From GCA-003244245 sp963823755 (lineage in GTDB: Bacteria; Actinomycetota; Actinomycetes; Mycobacteriales; Pseudonocardiaceae): DNA of 64,000 bases. Location of the stretch: positions 496,001 through 560,000 of the forward strand of contig CAWGMP010000007.1 in the NCBI GenBank assembly GCA_963823755.1, given 5' to 3'. The translations under genes were made by a program, and so were the position numbers. Under the pieces are notes generated by a model, which was not told the DNA's origin, did no database searches, and worked only from the letters and a program-made list of their open reading frames with translations. Below, piece by piece: positions 54,402 to 63,252 of the stretch (its first letter is position 1; each line of letters opens with the position of its first letter).

Positions 54402-57400
54402 GTGGTGGCTCACATCTTCATCAGTTATGCCACCCCGGATCGGTCGATCGCCGATGAGGTGTCGGGTTGGCTGCGGGCTAGTGGTCACGAGCTTTTCTTC
54501 GACCATGACCTTCGTGACGGAATCGGCGTGGGTGAGGATTGGAAGCAGCGCTTGTATCGCGAGCTGCGCCAGGTCGACGCGGTGATCGGCGTGGTGACGT
54601 CCTCTTTTGTGGCGTCGAACTGGTGCTCGGCTGAGTTGGGGATCGCGGATGCGCTGGGTTGCCGGCTGATGCCGTTGCGCGCTGAGGTCGGCGTGGTGCA
54701 CCCGCTGATGCAGGACCTGCAGTATGCGGATTACCAGGTCGACCCTCGACAAGCCCGCGACCGTCTGCTCCAGGCGGTGCGATCACTGGGAGACGGTGGA
54801 GGAACGTGGCGGGAGGGCGACAATCCTTTCCCGGGCTTAGAGCCGTTCACCGCGGCGCTGAGCCGGGTATTTTTCGGTCGTGCTGGGGAGACCCGCGAGG
54901 TGTGTAACCGGCTGCGCGCCATGGGCACCACCGATGGGGTGCTGGTCATCGTGGGGCCTTCGGGCTGTGGGAAGTCGTCCCTGCTCAATGCCGCGGTAGT
55001 TCCACTGCTCAACGGGGACCCGGCATGGTTGATGGTGCCTTGGCTGGTTCCCGGAAGCGATCCGTTGCCTGAGCTGGCGCGGACGCTGACGATCACGGCC
55101 ACTCGTCTCGGGTTGGACTGGTCGGCCAGCGACGTCCGCAGCAGGCTCGAAGCCGGTACCGACGGGCTGCGGCGCGTGGCTGACGATCTTTTGGCTGCTG
55201 GCTCAAGCAGGTACCAGCGGCGGCTATTGGTGACCGTTGACCAGGCCGAGGAGTTGTTCACCCGTACGACCCCAGCCGCCCAGCAGCGATTCGCGCAGTT
55301 GCTGCGTGACGCGGTCGCAGGCCCGGTGCGAGTGGTCGCAGCGATGCGGTCGGAGTTCCTCGGCGACCTGCGTGATGTCCCTGCGCTGGCCGGTATGCCG
55401 ATCGAGGCCTATGTGTTGGCCCCGCTGGACCGGGAGAGGTTGCGCGAGGTCATCGAACAGCCCGCCACGGTGGCCAGGCTACGCCTGGATGATGGATTGG
55501 CGGCTGCGCTGGCCGCCGATACCAACAGCGGAGAGGCCTTGCCGCTTCTTGCTTTCATCCTGCGCCAACTGGCCGACGGCCTGGTCACCGGAGGCAGGTT
55601 AACCCTGGCCCGGTACCACGACCTCGGCGGTGTCCAAGGTGCGCTGACTCGGCATGCCGACACCGCACTCGCCGACGCCATGCGGGCTAGTGGCTTGACC
55701 GAACGCGAGGTGCTGACCGGGCTCACTCGCCTGGTCACCGTCGATGAGACCGGTCGCCGCGCCCGGCGCCGGCTCACGCTGACCGGTCTGCCCGAGCCGC
55801 TGCGCGTCGCGTTGCAGGTCTTCGTCGAGCGCCGGCTGCTGCTCAGCGACATCGACGACGGCGGCCAGGTATGGCTCACCGTGACCCACGAGGCCCTGTT
55901 CACCGGCTGGCGGCCACTCGCCACTGCCACCGCCGATGTCACCGTCGCCCTGCGCGCTGCTCGGACAGTCGAACAAGCAGCCGCAGAGTGGAACAGCGCA
56001 GGTCGGCTTGAGCACTACCTTTGGGACGCCGAGCGGCTCACCGCCACTGTGACCACCCTGGGGATAACCGGCGAGAGCACTCACAACCCCGCTACGACAC
56101 CCATCGTGGAGCTTGACGACCAGGCCCGGGCATTCCTCGATGCCACCAGTCGGCGCGTGCAGGCCACGCAGGAGCACAAGCGTCGGCAACGTACCCGCAC
56201 GATCATCGTGCTGTCCATCCTGCTGGTCCTCGCTCTCGCCGCCGCGGGCGTCGCGGTCTGGCAACAGCACAGGGCCCGCAACGCCCAATACACAGCCATC
56301 ACCCGTGGCATGGTGGCTCAGGCAGACCGGATCCGCGACCACGATCCCCGAAGCGCACTCCGATTAGGCATTGCCGCCAGAGAGTTCGACAACAGTCCGC
56401 AAACTCAAGAAACCCAAGCGAGTCTCCAGCAGACGCTGACCTCAACCTCCCCTTTCCGAACTCTTCACGGTCACACCGGCGCCGTGCTTGGAGTGGCGTT
56501 CGCCCCGGACGGACACACCCTGGCCACCGCCAGCTTCGATCAAACCGTCAGGTTGTGGAACCTCAACGACCGGGACCGACCCCGGCCCCTCGACCCACCG
56601 CTGACCGGCCACACCGGCCCGGTGCTCGGGGTGGCGTTCGCCCCCGACGGACGCACCCTCGCCAGCACGAGCGTCGACCAGACCGTCAGGTTGTGGAACC
56701 TCAGCGACCGTGACCGACCCCGGCCCCTCGGCCCACCACTGACCGGCCACACCGGCACGGTAACTGGGGTGGCGTTCGCCCCCGACGGACGCACCCTGGC
56801 AACCACCAGCACTGACCGCACCGTCAGGTTGTGGGACCTCAACGACCGGGACCGACCCCGGCCCCTCGGCCCACCCCTAACCGGCCACACCCAGACGGTC
56901 TACGGAGTAGCGTTCGCCCAGGACGGGCGCACCCTGGCCACCAGCAGCGGCGACCAGACCGTCAGGTTGTGGGATCTCAGCGACCGGAACCGACCCCGGC
57001 CCCTTGACCCACCGCTGACCGGCCACACCGGCACGGTAACTGGGGTGGCGTTCGCCCCCGACGGACGCACCCTGGCAACCACCAGCACTGACCGCACCGT
57101 CAGGTTGTGGGACCTCAGCAACCATGACCGACCCCGGCCCCTCGATCCACCGCTGACCGGCCCCCGCGGGGTAGAGAGGGCGGCGTTTGCCCAGGACGGG
57201 CGCACCCTGGCCACCAGCAGCGACGACCACACCGTCATCTTGTGGGACCTCAACCGCCGTGACCGACCCCGGCCCCTCGACCCACCTCTAATCGGCCACA
57301 CCGGCACGGTGTGGGGGGTGGCGTTTGCTCCGGATGGGCACACCCTGGCGACCAGCAGCGACGACCACACCGTCATCTTGTGGGACCTCAACCGCCGTGA

Positions 57401-58364
57401 CCGACCCCGGCCCCTCGACCCACCTCTGACCGGCCACACCGGCAGGGTAACTGGGGTGGCGTTCGCCCCGGACGGACGCACCCTGGCCACCAGCAGCGAC
57501 GACCACACCGTCAGATTATGGGATCTCAGCGACCGGGACAGGCCCCGGCCCCTCGGCCCACCGCTGACCGACCACACCGGCCCGGTGCTCGGGGTGGCGT
57601 TCGCCCCGGACGGACGCACCCTGGCCACCACCAGCGTCGACATTAGGTCCGGCAGCGACATCAGACTGTGGGATCTCAGCGACCGGGACAGGCCCCGGCC
57701 CCTCGGCCCACCGCTGACCGACCACACCGGCCCGGTAACTGGGGTGGCGTTTGCCCCGGACGGACGCACTTTGGCCAGTATCAGCAATGACCAGACCGTC
57801 AGGTTGTGGGATCTCAGCGACCGGGATCGATCCCGGCCCCTCGGCCCACCGCTGACCGGGCATACCGGCGCAGTAACTGGGGTGGCGTTTGCCCCGGACG
57901 GACGCATCCTGGCCACCGTCAGCGATGACCAGACCATCAGGTTGTGGGATCTCAGCGACCGGGACAGGCCTGGGCCCCGTGGTCCACCGCTGACCGGGCA
58001 CACCGGCGCAGTAACTGGGGTGGCGTTTGCCCCGGACGGGCGCACCTTGGCCACCACCAGCGATGACCACACTATGAGGTTGTGGGATGTGAGCGACCGG
58101 GACCGGCCCTGGCCCCTCGGCCTACCGTTGACCGGCCACACCGGCGCGGTGCGCGAGGTGGCGTTTGGCCCGGACGGACGCACCCTGGCCACCACCAGCG
58201 ATGACCACACCATCAGATTGTGGGATCTGCCCAGCCTCGGCAGATTGTTCCCTGGCGGTGAAATGCGAGAAGCCTGCCTCCGCGCCGGCGGACCGCTCGA
58301 CAAAGCGACGTGGAGTCTTTATGCCCCTGGCGTCAGTTACCAGGACACATGCGTAACCCACTGA
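54402..58364 (+). CDS. TIR - nSTAND NTPase - transmembrane - WD40 protein, copy 1
   Basis: About 1320 residues. An N-terminal TIR domain (1-125) keeps the Ser-x-Trp-Cys-x-x-Glu region (Glu near 78), so NAD+ hydrolysis is possible. The FPGLEPF linker precedes an nSTAND1-type NTPase with Walker A VGPSGCGKSSL (about 184-194) and Walker B VTVDQAEELF. One membrane helix (about 597-620) has a basic cytoplasmic flank. Thirteen WD40 repeats of about 46 residues follow, then a cap with LREACLRAGGPLDKATW-like sequence. This resembles antiviral STAND or programmed-death proteins. GTG 54402 is chosen by alignment with copy 2; GTG 54387 is possible. Confidence 0.92.
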   Translation: MVAHIFISYATPDRSIADEVSGWLRASGHELFFDHDLRDGIGVGEDWKQRLYRELRQVDAVIGVVTSSFVASNWCSAELGIADALGCRLMPLRAEVGVVHPLMQDLQYADYQVDPRQARDRLLQAVRSLGDGGGTWREGDNPFPGLEPFTAALSRVFFGRAGETREVCNRLRAMGTTDGVLVIVGPSGCGKSSLLNAAVVPLLNGDPAWLMVPWLVPGSDPLPELARTLTITATRLGLDWSASDVRSRLEAGTDGLRRVADDLLAAGSSRYQRRLLVTVDQAEELFTRTTPAAQQRFAQLLRDAVAGPVRVVAAMRSEFLGDLRDVPALAGMPIEAYVLAPLDRERLREVIEQPATVARLRLDDGLAAALAADTNSGEALPLLAFILRQLADGLVTGGRLTLARYHDLGGVQGALTRHADTALADAMRASGLTEREVLTGLTRLVTVDETGRRARRRLTLTGLPEPLRVALQVFVERRLLLSDIDDGGQVWLTVTHEALFTGWRPLATATADVTVALRAARTVEQAAAEWNSAGRLEHYLWDAERLTATVTTLGITGESTHNPATTPIVELDDQARAFLDATSRRVQATQEHKRRQRTRTIIVLSILLVLALAAAGVAVWQQHRARNAQYTAITRGMVAQADRIRDHDPRSALRLGIAAREFDNSPQTQETQASLQQTLTSTSPFRTLHGHTGAVLGVAFAPDGHTLATASFDQTVRLWNLNDRDRPRPLDPPLTGHTGPVLGVAFAPDGRTLASTSVDQTVRLWNLSDRDRPRPLGPPLTGHTGTVTGVAFAPDGRTLATTSTDRTVRLWDLNDRDRPRPLGPPLTGHTQTVYGVAFAQDGRTLATSSGDQTVRLWDLSDRNRPRPLDPPLTGHTGTVTGVAFAPDGRTLATTSTDRTVRLWDLSNHDRPRPLDPPLTGPRGVERAAFAQDGRTLATSSDDHTVILWDLNRRDRPRPLDPPLIGHTGTVWGVAFAPDGHTLATSSDDHTVILWDLNRRDRPRPLDPPLTGHTGRVTGVAFAPDGRTLATSSDDHTVRLWDLSDRDRPRPLGPPLTDHTGPVLGVAFAPDGRTLATTSVDIRSGSDIRLWDLSDRDRPRPLGPPLTDHTGPVTGVAFAPDGRTLASISNDQTVRLWDLSDRDRSRPLGPPLTGHTGAVTGVAFAPDGRILATVSDDQTIRLWDLSDRDRPGPRGPPLTGHTGAVTGVAFAPDGRTLATTSDDHTMRLWDVSDRDRPWPLGLPLTGHTGAVREVAFGPDGRTLATTSDDHTIRLWDLPSLGRLFPGGEMREACLRAGGPLDKATWSLYAPGVSYQDTCVTH
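56457..58230 (+). repeat. WD40-coding tandem repeat, 13 units of about 138 bp
   Basis: Each unit encodes a variant of LTGHTG-x-V-x-GVAFAPDGRTLAT followed by a SxDxTVRLWDL core and DRDRPRPLGPP linker. The sixth is degenerate (LTGPRGVERAAF), the ninth carries an insertion (IRSGS). DNA units are very similar, so recombination between units is easy. Confidence 0.9.
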
Positions 58365-58507
58365 ACGATCAGCTCGATCCGACGGACTTCGCGGAGCTCC
58401 CCTCGCTCACCGGACCGCAGCACAGCGACCAGACCCAGTGACCAGCCCGACCCCTGCGTTGCAGATCTCCCGTTGTGGGAAGCAGGGCGATCTGGCGACC
58501 TGATGGG

Positions 58508-61051
58508 TCAACGGCCTGCGCAGGTGTTCTGGTAGCTGACACCGGGGGCGTATTGGTCCCACGTCGCCTTGTCGAGCGGTCCACCGGCTCGGAGGCAGGC
58601 TTCTCGCAACTCACCGCCGCCGGTAAACCTGTCGAAGCGGGGTAAGTCCCACAACCTGACGGTTTGGTCGAGGCTGGCGGTGGCCAGGGTGCGCCCGTCG
58701 GGGGCGAACGCGACGCCGCGTACCGCACCGGTGTGGCCGGTCAGGGGTGGGCCGAGCGGCCGGGGCCGGTCTTGGTAGCTGAGGTCCCACAACTTGACGG
58801 TCCTGTCATTGCTGATGCTGGCCAGGGTGCGCCCGTCGGGGGCGAACGCGACGCCGCGTACCCCGCCGGTGTGGCCGGTCAGGGGTGGGCCGAGTGGCCG
58901 AGGTTGGTTCCGGTCGTTGAGATCCCACAACCTGACGGTCTGGTCGAGGCTGGCGGTGGCCAGGGTGCGCCCATCCGGGGCGAACGCGACGCCGCGTACC
59001 GCGCGGGTGTGGCCGGTCAGGGGTGGGGCGAGTAGCCGAGGTCGGTCCCGGTTGCTGAGGTCCCACAACCGGACGGTCTGGTCGTCGCTGCTGGTGGCCA
59101 GGGTGTGCCCATCCGGGGCAAACGCCACCGCCCACACCACGCCGGTGTGGCCGGTCAGGGTTGGGCCGAGTGGCCGAGGTTGGTTCCGGTCGTTGAGGTC
59201 CCACAACCGGATGGTCTGGTCGAGGCTGGCGGTGGCCACGGTGTGCCCATCTGGGGCGAACGCCACTGCCCGCACCGCACGGGTGTACCCGGTCAGGGGT
59301 GGGCCGAGTGGCCAAGGTCGGTTCCGGTCGTTGAGGTCCCACAACCGGACGGTCTGGTCGTCGCTGCTGGTGGCCAGGGTGCGCCCATCCGGGGCGAACG
59401 CCACCCCGTACACCGAACCGGTGTGGCCGGTCAACGGTGAGCCCAGCGGCCGAGGCCGGTCCCGGTCGCTGAGATCCCACAACCTGACTGCCTTATCCGT
59501 GCCGGTCGTGGCCAGAGTGCGCCCATCTGGTGTAAAAGCCACCCCGATTACCGCACCGGTGTGGCCGGTCAGCGGTGAGCCAAGCGGCCGAGGCCGGTCC
59601 CGGTTGCCGAGGTCCCACCACATAGCGGTCTGGTCGTCGCTGGCGGTCGCCACGGTGTGCCCGTCGGGGGCGAATGCCACCCCGTAGACCGCACCGGTGT
59701 GGCCGGTCAGGGGTAGGCCCAGCGGCCGAGGCCGATCCCGACTGCTGACATCCCACAACCAGACGGTCTGATCGGTGCTGGCGGTAGCCAGAGTGCGCCC
59801 GTCCGGGGCGAACGCCACCCCGTAGACCGAACCGGTGTGGCCGGTCAGGGGTGTGCCAAGCAGCCGAGGCTGGTGCCGATTCCTGAGATCCCACAACCGG
59901 ATGGTTTGATCGAAGCTGGCGGTGGCCAGGGTGCGTCCGTCGGGGGCGAATGCCACCCCGTAGACGGCGTTGGTGTGGCCGGTCAGGGGTAGGCCCAGCG
60001 GCCGAGGCCGGTCCCGATCGTTGAGATCCCACAACCGGACGGTCTGGTCCTCGCTGCTGGTGGCTAGGGTGTGCCCGTCCGGGGCGAATGCCACCCCGTA
60101 GACGGCGTTGGTGTGGCCGGTCAGGGGTGGGCCGAGTGGCCGAGGGTGGTTCCGATCGTTGAGATCCCACAACCGGACGGTCTGGTCCTCGCTGCTGGTG
60201 GCTAGGGTGTGCCCGTCCGGGGCGAAAGCTACTCCCCGTACCGCACCGGCGTGGCCGGTCAGGGGTGGGCCGAGTGGCCGGGGTCGGTCCCGGTCGTTGA
60301 GGTCCCACAATCGGACAGTCCGATCGTCGCTGGTCGTGGCCACGGTGCGCCCATCCGGGGCGAACGCCACTGCATACACCGAGCCGGTGTGGCCGGTCAG
60401 GGGTGGGGCGAGTAGCCGGGGCCGGTCCCGGTCGTTGAGGTCCCACAACCTGACGGTCTGATCGCTGCTGGTAGTGGCCAGGGTGCGCCCGTCGGGGGCA
60501 AACGCCACGGCCCACACCCCGCCGGTGTGGCCGCGAAGAGTCCTGAAGCGCGAGGCTGAGGTGAGAGTCTGCTGAAGGTCTGCTTGGGTCTGCGGGCTAG
60601 CGTCGAACTGTCTAACGGCAACGCCGAGTTGCAGGGCACGCCGGGGATCCTGGTCACGAACCCGGTCGATCTCGGCGATCATGCCTCGGGCGATGGCGAG
60701 GCGTTGGGCGCTGATGGCCCCTTGTTGTTGCCAGACCGCGAGGCCTGCGGCGATCAGCGCGAGCACCAGCAGGGTCGACAACACGATGATGGTCCGGGCA
60801 CGTCGACGCCGTTCGCGCTGCTTGATGGCGTGGACACACTGGGCGGTGGCGTCGAGGAACGCCAGTGCCTCGTCGTCGAGCTCGACGACGGCAGCCGCAG
60901 CGGGGTGGCGGTCTGTGCTGTCGCCGGTCATCCCCAGAGTGGTTCGGGTGGCGACGAGCCGCGCGTCGTCCCAGAGGTAGTTCTCGGGCCGGCCGGCACC
61001 GTTCCAGTCCGCGGCCGCGTGTTCGACGGTCCGGGCGGTGCGCAGCGCCAC
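58508..61051 (-). pseudogene. 3' part of TIR-nSTAND-TM-WD40 copy 2: membrane helix and 14 WD40 repeats
   Basis: In-frame continuation, shifted by one base, of the paralogue that begins at 62597. It reads VALRTARTVEHAAADWNGAGRP (matching copy 1), then basic KQRERRRRARTIIVL and one helix (LLVLALIAAGLAVW), then 14 WD40 repeats and a cap ending YAPGVSYQNTC. The joined protein would be about 1360 residues. The frameshift (extra base near 61052, minus-strand ACT-C-GTG) cuts it from the TIR-NTPase half. If correct, this half lacks a natural start. Confidence 0.85.
58640..60545 (-). repeat. WD40-coding tandem repeat, 14 units of about 138 bp
   Basis: Minus strand counterpart to the copy 1 array. Units share LTGHTG..VYGVAFAPDGRTLATASxDQTVRLWDL. 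There is one more unit than in copy 1 and the variable positions differ, for example TNAVYG and TGSVYG. The array faces the copy 1 array across about 0.4 kb. Confidence 0.9.
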
Positions 61052-62597
61052 GAGTGATGTCGGCGGTAGCGGTGTCCAGGGGTCGCCACCCGGTGAGCAG
61101 CGCCTCGTGGGCTGCGGTGAGCCATACCTGGCCGTTGTCGTCGGTGTCGCTGAGCAGCAGGCGGCGATCGACGAAGATCCCCAACGCGACCCGCAGCGGC
61201 TCGGACAGGCCGGTGAGCCTGATCCGCCGCCGGGCGCGTCGACCGGTCTCGTCGACGGTGACCAGGCGAGTGAGTCCGGCCACCACCGCGGGTTCGGCCA
61301 GGCCGCTAGCCTGGACGGCCTCAGCGAGCACGGCGTCGGCATGCCGGGTCAGCGCGCCCCGGACACCGCCGAGGTCGCTATAGCGGGACAGGGTCAACGT
61401 GCCTCCGACGGGCAGGCCCTCTGCCAGCTGCCGCAGGGTGAAGGCGAGCAGGGGCAGCGACTCTCCGCTGTCGGTGTCGGCGACCAGCGAAGCGGCCAGT
61501 CCGTTGTCCAGGCGCAGCCTGGCCACCTTCGCCGGCCCTTCGATGACCTCGCGCAGCATCTCCCGGTCCAACGGAGCCAACACATAGGCCTCGATCGGCA
61601 CCCCGGCCAGCGCGGACAGGTCCCGCAGGTCATCGAGGAACTCCGACCGCATCGCCACGACCACCTGCACCGGACCGGCGACCGCGGCGCCCACCAGCTG
61701 CGCGAATCGCGCCCGGGTGCCCGGCGTCGTCCAGGTGAACAGCTCTTCGCCCTGGTCGATCGACACCAGCAGCCGCTGGTGTGTAGCGGGGCCGGCTGCC
61801 AGTAGATCGTCAGCTACCCGGCGTAGGCCATCGGTACCATCCTCGAGCACGCCGCGGACGTCGCTCGCCGACCAGCCCATCCCCAGACGGTTGGCGGTCA
61901 CCGCCAGCGCCCGGGCCAGCTCGGGCAGCGGATCGCTTCCCGGAACCAACCGCAGCACTACCGTCAACCAGGCCGGGTCGCTGTCCAGCAGCGGCACCAC
62001 CGCAGCATTCACCAGCGACGACTTCCCGCAACCGGACGGCCCGACGATGGCCAGCATCCCGCCGGGACCGCCCATCGCGCGCATCCGGTTGCCGATCTCA
62101 CGAGCCTCCGCGGCCCGACCGAAAAACACCCGGCTCAACGCCGCGGTGAACGCTTCCAGCCCGGGGAAAGGATTATCGCCTTCCCGCCAACTACCTCCAC
62201 CGTCGTCCAGCAACCGCACCGCCTGAAGCACTCGATCGCGAGCTCGCCGGGGGTCGGCCTGGTAATCCGCATAGTGCAGGCGCGACATCAGTGGGTGCAC
62301 CACGCCGGCCTCAGCGCGCAACGGCATGAGCCGGCAACCCAACGCACCGGCGACCCCCAACTCAGCCGAGCACCAGTTCGACGCCACAAACGACGACGTC
62401 ACCACCCCGATCACCGCGTCGGCCCGCCGCAGCTCGCAGTAAAGGCGCTGCTCCCAGTCCTCGCCGACACTGATCCCGTCACGAAGGTCATCGTCGAGGA
62501 ACGGTTCGTGGCCGGCGGCCCGCAACCAACTCGATACCTCGTCGGCGACCGACCTGTCCGGGGTGGCGTAGCTGATGAAGATATGAGCCACGATCAC
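60654..62597 (-). pseudogene. 5' part of TIR-nSTAND-TM-WD40 copy 2: TIR and NTPase
   Basis: Starts GTG 62597, MIVAHIFISYATPDRSVADEV. TIR domain with SSFVASNWCSAELG (candidate catalytic Glu), FPGLEAF linker, Walker A VGPSGCGKSSL and Walker B VSIDQGEELF. Homology with copy 1 continues to TATADIT near 61055; after that the frame runs on for about 130 unrelated residues to 60654. As the sequence stands, a soluble TIR-NTPase of about 515 residues plus an unrelated tail would be made. A single-base change would restore the full protein. About 70% similar to copy 1 by eye. Confidence 0.85.
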
Positions 62598-62617
62598 CCC
62601 CAGGTGGCGTCACAGCC

Positions 62618-62627
62618 GACGATACGT
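62618..62627 (-). promoter_or_regulatory. Conserved ACGTATCGTC box upstream of TIR copy 2
   Basis: The 10-mer on the minus strand lies 21 bp before the start codon and matches the one upstream of copy 1 (54362-54371). The stretch CTGGGGGT before the start is also shared. Likely a common regulatory or early-transcribed element kept after duplication. Confidence 0.45.
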
Positions 62628-62730
62628 GTAACCCCCCCAGAAGACGCACAACGTCAGACCCTCATGGAGCCCGAATCGGCATCGTCGCGCTACCGATTGT
62701 CGGCGGCAGCAACGATTACTCGTCACCGGA

Positions 62731-63252
62731 TTACTGCAGGTCGTCTCCGGAACCCGATGGGGTGTCGAGCTGGGCACGCAGGGTGGCGTCTTTGTCCAGG
62801 ACCTGCTGGGCCAGGTCTTGTTGGAAGGTGGCCATCCGCTGTGCGAGTACGGGATCCGAGGCGGCCAGAATGCGGATGGCGAGCAGCCCGGCGTTGCGCC
62901 CCCCGCCCACCGACACGGTCGCGACCGGCACTCCAGCGGGCATCTGCACGATGGACAACAGCGAGTCCAGCCCTCCCAGGTGCGCCAGCGGCACCGGCAC
63001 GCCGATCACCGGCAGCACCGTCGCCGAGGCCACCATGCCGGGCAGGTGCGCCGCCCCCCCAGCCCCCGCGATGACCACCTTCAGCCCCCGGCCTGCGGCG
63101 TTGCGCGCATAGTCGAGCATCCGGGCGGGAGTGCGGTGCGCGGAGACCACGGACACCTCATGAGACACGCCGAACTCGTCGAGGGCCTGCGCGGCGGCGC
63201 GCATCACCGGCCAGTCCGAGTCACTGCCCATGATCACTCCGACCAGACTCAC
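62731..63252 (-). CDS. purE: N5-carboxyaminoimidazole ribonucleotide mutase
   Basis: 173 residues, class I PurE. GSDSDWPVM near the N-terminus, SAHRTPARM, and GAGGAAHLPGMVAS make up the active-site signature. It converts N5-CAIR to CAIR in purine synthesis. The gene starts at GTG 63252 and overlaps purK by 4 bp (GTGA), and the pair acts in sequence. The 133-bp gap to TIR copy 2 has no terminator I could identify. Confidence 0.97.
   Translation of the reverse strand: MSLVGVIMGSDSDWPVMRAAAQALDEFGVSHEVSVVSAHRTPARMLDYARNAAGRGLKVVIAGAGGAAHLPGMVASATVLPVIGVPVPLAHLGGLDSLLSIVQMPAGVPVATVSVGGGRNAGLLAIRILAASDPVLAQRMATFQQDLAQQVLDKDATLRAQLDTPSGSGDDLQ

Noticed and set aside
56457..60545. CRISPR array
   Set aside because: The repeats are 138 bp, in frame and encode WD40 blades. 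There are no short direct repeats with unique spacers, and no cas genes.
61040..61060. Programmed ribosomal frameshift in TIR copy 2
   Set aside because: No slippery sequence or downstream pseudoknot could be recognised, and copy 1 encodes the same region in one frame.
54402..62597. Composite transposon carrying the two TIR genes
   Set aside because: The inverted layout suggests it, but no transposase, terminal inverted repeats or target duplication was seen; the similarity is between the genes themselves.
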